In this document: piece after piece, positions 21,801 to 33,000 of the stretch
Layout of the letters: the number at the start of each line of letters is the position of its first letter
How positions within the stretch are numbered: the first letter of the stretch is position 1
NCBI GenBank assembly: GCA_030267565.1
Contig: BRXU01000001.1
Location: 1,364,001-1,428,000, forward strand
DNA: 64,000 bases
Source: Pleodorina starrii
Taxonomy: Eukaryota > Chlorophyta > Chlorophyceae > Chlamydomonadales > Volvocaceae
Reading direction: 5' to 3'
The notes under the pieces: generated by a model
Database searches by the model: none
Seen by the model: the letters and a program-made list of their open reading frames with translations, nothing else
What the model was told of the DNA's origin: nothing
Made by a program: the position numbers and the translations under genes

Positions 21801-23381
21801 GGCTGTGGTTTGGGACATTCCCGACGTGGGCCACAGAGCGATGCAATGCGAGTCAGAGCCCAGACCCCCCAGAGAGGTAATGGCGGCAAATAGACACCGC
21901 AACCAGCGGCGGGCGGCGCGTGGCAGCAGCTCGACCCCGCGATCCCCCGCAGCCCCCAACGAACCTACCTAGCCGCATATCGACCCATGCAGACCGCCTG
22001 CGCCGCCTCCGCCGCGAAAAGCCAACGAACGCTGCGTGGTCTCCGTAAACCGCATCATCCGAATCCAAGAAGGCCCGCCTTGAATCCACCACCTTGGCCC
22101 CCCGCCCCACCACCACCACCACCACCACCACCACCACCACACACGGCGGTACCAGTGCTGCTCGGGCAGCCCAGACCCAAGGCGCCCAACGCGCCCCACG
22201 CCCCAACGCCCCAGCCCCCGTTCACCTGCCCGTGGGCTGCGCGCCCAGCCAGGCCCCCGCGCTCTGCACTCGGAACACCGACAGTGCGAAGGCGGTGTCC
22301 TGCTCGTCATTGACCGCCACCAGCAGAGTATCCACCCCCAGGGTGGTGTAGGCGGCGCGCTCCCGCTCGATGTAGTCGAAGAAGGCGTCCTGGCCGGTCA
22401 TGGTGGGCGGCGCCAGGTAGCCGAACAGCCCGTCGGCGTGGATGACGGCGTCGGGGGCCATGTACAGGCTGAGGGTGAGGGCGGGCGGTTGGGCGGTTGG
22501 GCGGTTGGGCGACAGCGGGATGGACAGCAATTGGTGTGCGGCGGAGCAGAGCGAAGTGGACAAGGCGCGGGGGCGGGGGGGTGAGGAGCAGGGCGCGGGG
22601 CGTGGATGAGGACGAGAGGCTCGGCGGGTGGATACAAGACAGGGAAAGAGACAGGGCGCGGGGCGCGGGGCGTGGATACGAGCGAAAGGAGTGTGTGCGA
22701 GTGGAGCAGCGTGTCGAGGCGGGTGGACAGGTGAGCCGACGGCGGAGAGGAAAGGATGATAAGGTTGGGATATTTATTTGTGGCCGATTAATAATGGCCG
22801 AAAAACCATTTCACACGTGAAAGGTTCTGAAGATCTGGAGGTGGGAGCCGCCGAAAGCGGCGGCTGACGACTGCCGCGGGCCCCGCCATGCGGCGAGTGA
22901 CCCGTGGGTCGGGGTAGCCGCCACTGAGCACGGGCGCAGCCACTTGCAGCTGGCCGGCCCCTAATTGGATTCCTTCCAGAGGAATTCAAAGCTTTTAACG
23001 TCACCAGCCGGCCATAGTGACGCGGCCTGCTCGAAAGGAAAGGACAGCTTTCCGGTACACCCCGGGCCGGAGGCCGTCCTGTTCTTGATTTTCGATCGCG
23101 GGCTGCGCAAATTGCGCTTACGTGGCCGCCCGCTTGACCTCTTCCACATCCAGCGCTTGGCCGCTATCGAAGGCCGTCCATGAGCACACATCGTGGAGGA
23201 AGCGCTTGCAGACGACCTCGAGCCGCTCCGCCAGCGTCGTCGGCCCGAACGGGTTGCAATCATTCTCCTCGTTGCTGCTGCTGTTGTTGCTGGAGCTGGC
23301 GATGCTCCTATCCAAGTCCTGCTGCTGCTGCTGCTGCTGCGCCATGCCGCTCTTCCGCGGGGATTGCGCCATGAGCAGCAT
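18846..23381 (-). CDS. protein with two NTF2/SnoaL-like domains
   Basis: Eight exons on the minus strand: 23381-23122, 22468-22226, 22031-21969, 21700-21613, 20871-20716, 20390-20256, 19652-19500 and 19328-18846. They total 526 residues with all phases closed. The N-terminus has a poly-Gln run (CTG repeat at 23319-23342) and Ser/Asn-rich sequence. Residues ~35-217 look like an NTF2-like (SnoaL) cone: a helix starting LAERLEVVCKRF, then YMAPDAVIHADG, ERERAAYTTLGVD, and the strand pair VRIDEVRFDSEAKIVEAW. Residues ~235-456 look like a second copy (MRVAAMWAELWNVATASG, FALYDMLGMTGDD, EVLLFSPNGKLQAVYQF). The tail is a Glu/Ala repeat. NTF2-fold proteins bind small ligands or partners; no catalytic residues can be named. 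Another in-frame Met lies at 23372. Domain assignment is by eye. Confidence 0.8.
21717..21809. repeat. (GGT)n-rich tract, intron 3 of the NTF2-like gene
   Basis: G/T-rich on the + strand, so the minus-strand transcript carries (CCA/CAC)n here. It is complementary to the tract in the neighbouring intron at 22108-22141. The two tracts flank the 63-nt exon at 21969-22031. Confidence 0.85.
22108..22141. repeat. (CCA)n microsatellite, intron 2 of the NTF2-like gene
   Basis: About eleven CCA triplets on the + strand, read as (TGG)n in the minus-strand transcript. The tract can pair with the one in intron 3. Confidence 0.9.
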
Positions 23382-26091
23382 GATTCCCAGGCAGCTGCAA
23401 TGTCCGTTGAACCTGTCAGCCGTTTTGGCTTGTGCCGTTTTGTCCAGCTATTCGATCACGGATTAGTTTGGAAAAAGGTTGCTCTTGGAGGAGCGAAAAG
23501 AGGCAATGAAATCTCTGCGAGGAAAGAGAAAGGACGGTACGGGTTCCGGCAAAAGTTATTCGTCATCAGAAAGCTCGGGGGACCTGCCACTCCGTTGGGA
23601 AAGGCGGACAGCTACTCCAAGCAAATTTTGCGCCTTGGGTGAATGCATAATATGCATTGCACCACCTCGTTAGTTAGCGGTCTCGCTCAAGCAACTCGGC
23701 ACGCACCTCTCGGGGCGCGCCCCGCCCTGTCGCACGGACAACCTTCCCGGGGATGCTCCTTCAGGGGCGAACCTCGCAGAAAAGCTATAGGCGGCTAGAA
23801 GTAGTCTTCGCTAGCTTGAAGCTGTGCCGTTCTCCGGCACAACGCAGGCAGGGCAGGTGCTGCGTCGACCCGTCACGGATATGTGTGCGTGCAGACGTCA
23901 GGGGGGCCGTAGCCCATACATAAGCCAGCAGTAGCAGCTGGCTCAGCTTTTGAGCTCCCACGTTCGTGGAATTGCGGTGGACCGAACTGTCGATCCTTAG
24001 TCAAAAGAGATAAAGCTTAGGAAAGGATAGGAAAGGGAAGGAAAGGAAATGGGGCTTGTCGGAGCCCGGTGCAGCCAGAGTGGGTGTAGCTGACGTGGCG
24101 CATGGTGGCCGTCTGTGTTTCACAGTAAGCAAAACGCGGATAACACGGGGCCCGGGTAGCCGCTGCGCGCCGCCTCTGGGAGAAGCAGGGGCCTCCCAGG
24201 GCGGTGGCCTGCTCCGCACGGACCAACGCCCCCTGCATCCCACGTGCATTGCGACACACCCCACGAGCCGCCCGAACGGAGACGGCCAAATTCCCGTCGC
24301 TTTGCCGACTGCACTCTTTATCCGCTGCCTCAGCTGCATTGGGCTCCGCCCACTTTCACACAGCGGCGGCGCCCTCGCACCCCTCCGGTTCGCAAACTGT
24401 TCGAACGGTCATTCCCCCGTGAGGGCTCAAGGCGAGAGGCCAAAGTCATTAACGAACACACCAAGTTAGTGCCTTTGGGGTCTTGTTGGAGCGTGCGGTA
24501 TGCCTTGCATGAGCCACGAAGCGGCGGCATGCGGGGGGGCCTGGGGACTCCACCACCCTGCCACCCTCGCAATGGTACGTGCTTCTTGTTGTCAGGATAC
24601 AAGTTCCGCGCAAGAGCGGCTGCGTACGCGTTTCCTGCTATTCGTCACACCAGCCGTCCCCTGGGCTCCGAGCGTGCGCGCCCCTCCCCTGCTGGCGCTG
24701 CCCCTGATGCGCCGTCGCTGGCCGTGTGCTGGGTGAGCATCCGCAGCTGCGCAGCGTCCTCGTCCTCCCCTGGCGCTCTGCATCACATAACCGCGGCGGC
24801 CTTGGCCTTACCACCCTTAACTAACCCCCTCCAGCGCGTGGCTCTTCGCCTACGGTGTCAAATGTGACGGCCCGTTCCGCTTGCCTCGCTCCTTCCACAA
24901 GCGGAAATCCGACCGCGACCCTTTAGGGGGTTTGATCCCGCATGACATTGTACGATTCCGCTATTGCCGCGGATAGCATTCACAAAACTGCAGTAGCGAA
25001 TACGCACCCGAGCTGCACACTGTGGAGTGCAGCCTCGTTCGGCTCCGGGGCGACTGGCCAACACCTCATGACCCCGTGCACGCGCCCCGCTCTAGGCGCC
25101 GCGTTCCGCAAAATGTCCGCGACCGGCGCCTCGCACAAGGGGCTGCGGGTCGCACAGCATCCCAGACCGCCGCTCCCGGGCGAGCATGTGTCACGCGCGC
25201 CGGCCTAAAGCCGCGTAATTTGCAACCTCAAGGCATCGCCACTATCCCGATTCACGCATCTCAAGTCATCGACCTTCTTCGCAGCCACGAGAGGGCTGGC
25301 TGCCACTCCCTAGCCAACAGCGAAGCCACCTCGGAAGGTTCCGAGCTCCACTGCGTGGATTCCACAGGTCAGATTGTGCCCACAGGTAATGTCATGGACT
25401 CATGGTAACGGTCACGCGCCCTCGGCGACTCTGTCGCACCTAGAACGCCACGGAGGCGTTGCCAGTTCGAAAGTATCAAGCAGCGCACCACCTGGTGCCT
25501 TGACCTCCCGAACCGCGTCCAGTAAAGCCTGTCGTGCACAGCTAGAAGTCACCCGCGTCCGAATTCGGTCCCGTACGCCTAAAACACCTGTATGTACCGG
25601 TTGCAATGTCAGTCCATGCGGGCCCACATGACAGCCCCACAGCGACGCACGCGGCCAGCCCAACTGCCCCCCGCCAAAGGACACCCCCCGAGAGGGCACT
25701 CGCAAGGGTCCGAATTTGCGTTCTGACACCACCCACGCAAGGCAGCCGAACCGCGCAACCACCAACCGACGCCCCCCGCTTCTGCACGCGCCACACGCAA
25801 CCCCTCGTGGGAACCCGCAAACCACCCGCCGTGCAGGCCTTTCTCAACAAGCACACGTGCGGAGCTAGGAGCGCAACCCAGCAGCGCAACCACCCGGCGG
25901 CCGGTCGTCGATGCGCCGCGACGGCCCACGCGACGGTCCTCAACACCACCAGGAAGCCGACACGCACACAAGCCGACCGGGCTCCAACAGCCTGTCCTCC
26001 TTCAGGGAGGGGAAGCACGGAGCGGAGAGCCACGTCATGGGCGCCCTGGATGTTGTGGGCAAGGTGGTATGTCCCGAGTCGCCGGCGCCGC
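23382..26091. other. intergenic region without a recognised gene
   Basis: Between two minus-strand genes. It holds the upstream region of the NTF2-like gene (from 23382) and the 3' flank of the next. Long frames on both strands (for example 24244-24867 + and 25606-26703 +) are not recognisable and lack consistent splice structure. A purine-rich run (GGAAAGGAAAT type) lies at 24010-24052. Confidence 0.5.
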
Positions 26092-28819
26092 TCACTTCCT
26101 GCGCTGGCCCAACGGAATGTCGTCATCGTCGTCGCTATCGCCCAGTCCCCCGTCTGTGAAGGCCTTGTCCTGCAGAAAGAAAGAGAGCACGGCGACGTAA
26201 CACCAAAGGGGGGGGGCTTGGATCAACCTACGCGTCGACAAACACGCGCGCACGAATGGGCCGTGGCATGCACCGCCGACCTACCGCGCTTGCGACGTGC
26301 ATATGGTACCGACACTCATTTCCCAGCCCTACATTATCTGCACGGTATCTCATCCACCGTTCCGCAACGAAACACGACGCACCTTATTCGCCAATGTCTT
26401 CCTCGCTGGCGCCTTGCTGCCAGCTGCGGGCTTCGCCGCCGGCTTGGGGGGCGCTGCCTTTGCCGCCGGCTTCACCTTGTTGATGGGCTCGTCGTCATCG
26501 TCGTCGTCGTCCTCCTCGCCGCTGCTGGACTCCTCGTCCTCCTCGTCGCTGTACTTTGCCCGCGTCTTCTTGGGGGGCGACACCGCTGCAGCGCACCACG
26601 ATGTTGCGACAGGGTTGCGTTGCCCGGGCGGCGGCTTAAGCGGTACGTCCGGCGCCCGACCGCCCCTCCCCCATTCACACGCAACGCCACTCACAAGGCC
26701 TGAGGCACACCCACGCCTACGATGCTCGCAGCGCACGCGACAGGCAGCAGCACTGGAAACGCCAAACAAGCAAACACCCAGCATAACAGCAATCAGCACC
26801 ACCCAATTTCCCAAGCTTGTGCTCATGCACGCCAAGAGTCTCCGAGACTCGCCCCAATCCCTCCTGACCTTGTCGTTGCCGCTTGGCAGTGGGCGCCTTC
26901 TCCGCGGGTCGCCGCGTCTTCGTGACCGCGGCCTTGCTTTCTGATCTCCCCGACGGCTTGGCGGGCGACCTGCCGTACATCCGTCAAACACCAACGCCCC
27001 AGACCGTGCAACACTTAGTCTCAGGATAGCATCGCCTACGATTGCGTGAGGCAGCAGACGGTGTCCCTAGCGCCCCTTGCTCTCGGCGAGCGACTTACTT
27101 TGGCGCCGGCTTGCCCTTCTTAAGCTGCGCCACGAGTTCCTCGGCCACGTCGCGCGAGAGCAGCCCGTGCATGAGGCACCTGCGCCGCAGCCCCACCAGA
27201 AGAGCAGCGAAACGGCGTGCAGCTAAGAGGCGCCAACCGCAAGAAGACATGGACAGTGCGCCACGAGGCCCAAGGAGAAGAGGGGGAAGGGGCGAGAACG
27301 GGCGGCGGGTGCAAAGGCGGCGGCGGCGCGTGCCTGGCAATTAAACGACGCACGACATGGCGACAACGCGGCCATCCCAAAGGCAATCGACGGCCATCCC
27401 AGCTGACGGCAATCGATGGGTCCCCGTGGAGAGATCCCAGGGCGTCTTAAGAGGTGCCCTTGCGCCTTCCGGCCTGTTAGCCTGCCAGTTGGTCACCGGC
27501 TGTGGGGTCCCTGCCATGGCCTGCCACCTGCAGCAAGTTTGATCCATTGAACTGGAAAGCTGAGCAGTGACGCATTTCGCTACCGCATCATCCCAGGGGT
27601 ATCATCCCTGGTATCGGAACAGCTCTCACGCTGTTCTGTTTTAGAGCACGGGTAGCACAGAATGGCTGCGCCGCGAGGCGCGATGCCCCAAACCTGCCGC
27701 AGCAGAAAGCGTGCCACACGGCATCTCGGGATTGCAGGATTCGCGCTCGCGCGGCGCGCCAAGCCGGGGAACGCAGTCGCGCATCCCCAGTGGACTGGCA
27801 CCGCACGCTGGAGGGTGATGACTCGGTAGTACATGCCAGTGCGCAACCCGAGAAGTGCCCTAAGCGCGTTAATGACCGCCCCTTTGCCGTTGCGACCGCC
27901 TAAAATGCGTCCCTGGCGTAATGGTGTAGATAAAGCTTGTCCCGTACCCGCGCCGTCACACTTGCGCACCATTTTTTCGCCATCTCGCTCTCTGGCCGCT
28001 GCTCTAGCAAGGACGTGTAGAATTTCCGCAGGGCGTCCGTCTGTTGAAACGGGCCGCAACGGTGCAGGCGGGAGTTGTGAGGTTCTAGGAGCATGGTTGA
28101 TATCAGATGAGCTGCAAGCAATGTGCAGTCGCTTCGCGATCCTTCATTGACGCGTCACCTAGCTGGACGAAGGCCTGCAGATGTGCGGGCCCCGCAGCCG
28201 TGCTTCCTTCTAGCCGCTGTCCTGTGCCCTCTGATGCCCTGATCCCATCCATCCGGGTTGGTTTTGTCGCGTACCTCGGGCGGCGGTTCACGTGTTTGGC
28301 CCGGCATGTCGTACTCCTTCTTCTCCCGTGGCTGCTTGACCTCCTCTTTGACTTTCTTAGCTGCTGCTGCCGCCTTGCCATTCTGCGCCGCGTCCTCGTC
28401 CTTGACTGCAGCTTTCCCTTTGGGCGCGGGCGGCTTCTTGTCCTGCCCCTTCGCCGCCGCCTCCTGCCCCTTCACTCCCGGCGCATCTTCTTCCTTCACC
28501 TCTGCTTTCACGGCCGCCGGCTTAGCCGCCGGCTTAGCGGCAGGCTTGGTCGCCGTACCCTGCTGCGCAACAAGCAACTCTGGTCCAACCTTGACCACGA
28601 CAAACCGTGCCAACGGCATTTCTCTATTATCCCCCAAATCTCACCGCTTGCTTAACGGCCGGTGCACTAGCAGCTCCTGCATGCCACCGAAAGCCGAGCA
28701 GAAGAGGATCGTCATGCCCCAGAAATTGAATTTGCACTGCTGAAATTATGCCATCCCTCACCCTTTGCGTCTCTTCTGGCTATTAGAGGAGCATCATCGT
28801 CACTATCAGACATTGACAT
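26092..28819 (-). CDS. acidic/basic, probably nuclear protein of unknown function
   Basis: Eight exons on the minus strand: 28819-28762, 28676-28645, 28559-28275, 28040-27970, 27179-27099, 26969-26869, 26585-26383 and 26169-26092. They give 302 residues with every phase closing. The protein starts MSMSDSDDDAPLIARR and ends DDDDDIPLGQRRK, acidic patches typical of chromatin-associated proteins. Residues ~30-125 are Lys/Ala/Pro-rich. A compact segment at ~126-175 looks folded: LRKFYTSLLEQRPESEMAKK, then WCLMHGLLSRDVAEELVAQL. A basic Ser/Pro/Lys stretch (SPAKPSGRSESKAAVTKTRR) and a (D/E)n run follow. Nuclear location is inferred from composition only. The folded segment resembles a short conserved region I have seen in eukaryotic nuclear proteins, but I cannot name the family. 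A second Met at 28813 is an alternative start. Confidence 0.8.
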
Positions 28820-30020
28820 CGTAGCGCGGGTTTGGAAGTTGGTCGGCTGCGCCTCAAGTTATTATTCAAGTGTGATAACGATTAGTGCCTGCAGCTGGAT
28901 GCTAGAGAACTACGTGATTCCTAACTAATAAAATGTACATTTAATTGCCGCAATCCTGAAGACGACTCCTACCGCAAAAGTACGACGGCGCTTTCTTTGC
29001 GGTCATTCGAGTTTCTTCAGTTCCCCGAGCACGCACCCCAGACTGCACAAAGAATGCTCAATTGGCATTTATGGTGCGGCCGTTAGGCAGGCAGCCCCTC
29101 CGCCAAACCCGTGCGCGTCGTGCTCAACTCTCGCCGTCAGCCCGTCTGTCCGTATAAGCGCAAATTTCAATGCCAGCGTTAGCGCCTGCGGCCGCATTTG
29201 ATGCGGCCAACCTAGCGGCGATGACCAGTCAGCCTGTCAGGGATCCGCCTGAAACGCCGTGAGGGGCCCCCACAGTTCCGCCATAGCACAGCTCCGGTGG
29301 GGGACTCTGAGGGAGCATTCGCACCAAACTTAACAGCTTTCCGAGAGTGACCCAAAGTGGAGCACTTGTCTGAATGGGACGGGGTTTGTCGGGGAGCCGA
29401 ACAAGCCTGCCACCAACTTGCTCGGAGGTGGCATGCCGAGACCGTGTTGCAAAGGATCCGTGCCGAGCTACTGACTGCTGGAGCACATGTTCCCCGCCCG
29501 AAGTGAAGAGCTAACTGACCACCATCTGCAGCCACTATCCGGGAACTGGGCGGGCAGGGACAGGGTGCACACCGGCGCACCCGTATGGGCGGCTGAAACC
29601 TCTGAAACCGAGCCTCGGCTATCCGGCTGCAAGACGGTAGTGCAAGGTTGAGCGCAGGAGGCGAGGCTGCATAGAAGCGGCAGAAGTCGGCGCTAAGCTC
29701 CGACACGTTTCGAGCATCATCGGGTGGAGGGGAGTTGAGGCGGAGAACTCGGTTGGTTTGTTGCCAGTTACCGCTGCTCCGAAGCCAGCGAGAGCGTCGG
29801 CAGCGGCCGCGCATTCACCTTTCGTTACGCTGCTACACTTATAAATATCTGCAGGCTTTGGTCTTGGTGTCACCGTAATCCGTAAACACTATACAGGAGA
29901 CGCCGGCAAGCCGATCGACAAACTACGGGCATTTGGGGCCAGACTTTGCTTCAATCACCTGAATCGGCGCTCTCTATTTTAGAACTTCCATCATCACCCC
30001 TTGAGCCACTCTACGCCACG
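28820..30020. other. divergent intergenic region
   Basis: Separates the start codons of the acidic nuclear gene (-) and eIF2A (+), so it must hold both promoters. A 200-codon minus frame at 29212-29814 is not recognisable. Composition becomes AT-richer near 28860-28960. Confidence 0.5.
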
Positions 30021-33000
30021 ATGAGTTGCCAGTTGTTAGGTGAGGCGGCTGTCGATGCCTTCGGCAGGGCGCAAGGAAGCGAATTTTTGAAGGATCTCCT
30101 CCCTTCACGTGAACAGGTCGCACGCCGGAGGGCATCCAGCTTTTGACCATCGGCGAGCAGGAGCCCAAGGGGTGCGTCGCAGCCGTGACAGGGCCTCCAC
30201 CCCTTGCCAGCCTTGCAATTGCGCAGCCCGGACCTCAAAGCACACCCTTCCTCTCCCTCCCCCCACGATATCCCCCATCCTTTCTCAGAATATGCGGCGC
30301 TGGGTCGGCCATCATGTTCACCTCCGACGGCAGCCGGCTTGTGTCCTCAGCGCAGGGCGCCGTACGCCTGCTGGACTTGGACACGGCGCAGCCGGTGGGT
30401 CAGGGGTGTGTTGGCGGTGTTGGTGATGGTTGCGGTGATGGCCATCTGTCAGAAGGAGGCCTTTGCACATCCTCTGCTCCGGAACCCCACGGCAAGGACG
30501 ACGCGCAGCACGGGTCGCTCGTCTCCGGACGCGCGAGATCACGCCCCGCGCCCAACCCCCCTGATGTGGGTTGGCCCCTGGCGCCACTTCCCTCCGTTGC
30601 CGGCTGCCGCTCCCCCCACACCTCCCTTTCGCATGCTCCCACCTCCGTAAGCCCGGTCTGCTGAGGGACCGAGCTGGACCAGCAGTAAAGGCAGCAGGGA
30701 TTCCCGCGAGGCATCCCACACTCTACGACTCTAGCCGCTTGGGTGTGGACCTGCGAGGCGCCCGACCCAAAGCCCATGACGCGCATGACGCGCCCATCCC
30801 GATCTCGCGAGCCTCTGCCGACCGGACGGACGGACGGACGCGGGGTGTGTGTGTATGCCATGCCATACCATCTTGCCATGTCCTGAGCGAGATCGCTTTT
30901 GACGGATCCGGAGGATCGCCGATGCGTTATACTCCGCACCTGCCGCACCGGCCACATATTCCTTTGCCTTGTTCCTTATGTGCCGTGTGCTGTGTGCGCC
31001 GCGGATTCCTTCCTTGCGCCGCCAAATCCAAATCCTTCCTTCCTTCCTGGTGCGGCGACCGTATTTCTGTCCCTGTGCGGCTCTCCGGCTCTCTGGCTGC
31101 GCAGGTTGGTGAGATCCGTGAGGACGGTGTGGTGCTGTCGGCGCTGTCCAGTACGGGGAGCTTCCTGGTCACGTGCCAGCGGCCGGGCAAGGCGGAGGAC
31201 GGCAGCCCCGCTAAGAACCTCAAGGTGGGGGGGTGTTAGCGGAGGGGCGGGAGAGGGTTTGGGTTAGGGGTGTAGAGCAGGGGGGTGAGGGACGGGGTGG
31301 TGGAAAGAGGAGTGGCGGCGCATGGTGGGGCGGGAGAGGGTTGGGGGTGGCGGCGGATGGCGGGGCGGAGAGGAGGACTGGGAGGGGGGCTCGCTGTCGT
31401 CTGCGTCATAACTCCCTCCCTCCCTCCCTCCCTCCCTCGCACATCCTCTGCTCCTGCCAACGCAATTGCTGCAGTCAGAGTGAGTACCGGTGACGCGTTT
31501 CTCCCCCAGTCCCCCTACCTCTCGCTCTCCGCCCTACCCTACCCTACCCCTTTGCCAATGCGGGCTGTCCTCCCAGCTACCTAACGGCCCCTCCCCTCAT
31601 CCCTCCCCCTTCACGGGCTCCGGCCTTAACGTGGATAATCCCCCATTTCCCGCCTTCTTCTGTTACTTTACCGTTCACGGGCTCCGGCCTATACGTGGAC
31701 AATCCCCCTTTCCCGCCCGGATCCCATGGCACCCACTGCACTCTTAACCCCCCTCCCCCACCTCCCCCACCTCCCCCTTCTTTTCTTCCCCCGCCGGCCC
31801 CGCTGTTCAGGTTTGGGACGTCTCCAGCGGCGCCTGCCTCCTCTCTCTGGCCCAGAAGCAGGTGGCCAAGGACAGCTGGCCGGTGCTGCACTGGACACAC
31901 GATGACAGCGCACTGCTGCACACGGTCACCAACACGGTGCACGTGTACAGGAGGAGCGACGGATTCAGCGGTGGGTGGGGTGGTAGGGGTGGGGGGTGGG
32001 GGTACGGCTGGCCCCGTGCGTCCGGCCCCGTTGCCTCGCGGCTACGGGGCAACCTTCTCCCGCCCTTCCCCGCCTTCTCCCCCCGTGGCCTTTCCTCAGC
32101 CTTACCCGCCCTCTACCCCTTTGGAGTCATCGCTCTTCCCGGGCCCTGACCTGTCCGTGTAAAACCCTATTACCCCCCCCTCCGCCACGCCCCCTGCCCC
32201 CGCCCCCGATCCCGATCCCGCCCCCGATCCCGCTCCAGCCTACCGCAAGATTTCGATCAAGGGCATCGGCGGCCTGGCGCTCAGCCTCGCCCCCGCCCCC
32301 GGCCCCGGCCAGCTGCCCGCACTGGCCGCCTTCCTGCCCGAGCAGAAGGGCACGCCGGCGGCCGCCGCCATCTACAACTCACTGGAGGTTTCGGAGCCGC
32401 AGCCGCTGATGCGCAAGAGCTTCTTCAGGACGCAGGGTGGGTGGGTGGGTGGGCGGGTGGGTGGGTGGGCGGGTGGGAAGGAGACGCCGCTGGCGGAGGG
32501 ACAACCCCCGCCTCGCGCTCCATTACCCCCGCCCCACCGGTCAATAACACGTACCTCGACAGAAGCCCCTTCTCCCTCTCCCTTGACTCCCGGTCCCAAC
32601 CCCGTTTCCGACCCGCACAGCACCCACCTAGCACCAGCACACCTCCGCCCCCAAACCCTTCCTCCGTCCATCCCTCCTTGCCTCCCTCGCCGCATAACTA
32701 TTTACAAATACACATATACACATACACACGCACACACACGCCCGACGGCGACCGCAGGCGCAAAGCTGCTGTGGAACGCCACCGGCTCCGCCTGCCTCGT
32801 GCTGTCGTACGCTGACTACGACGCCACCAACCAGTCGTACTACGGCGAGCAGAAGCTGCACTACCTGCCTGCCGACCCGGCGCGGGCGGACGAGGCGGTG
32901 ACGGTGCCTCTGCCCAAGGAGGGGCCGGTGCATGACGTGCAGTGGTCGCCAGCCGGGGACTACTTCATCACCGTGGCGGGTGGGTGGCTGGGTTTGTGGG

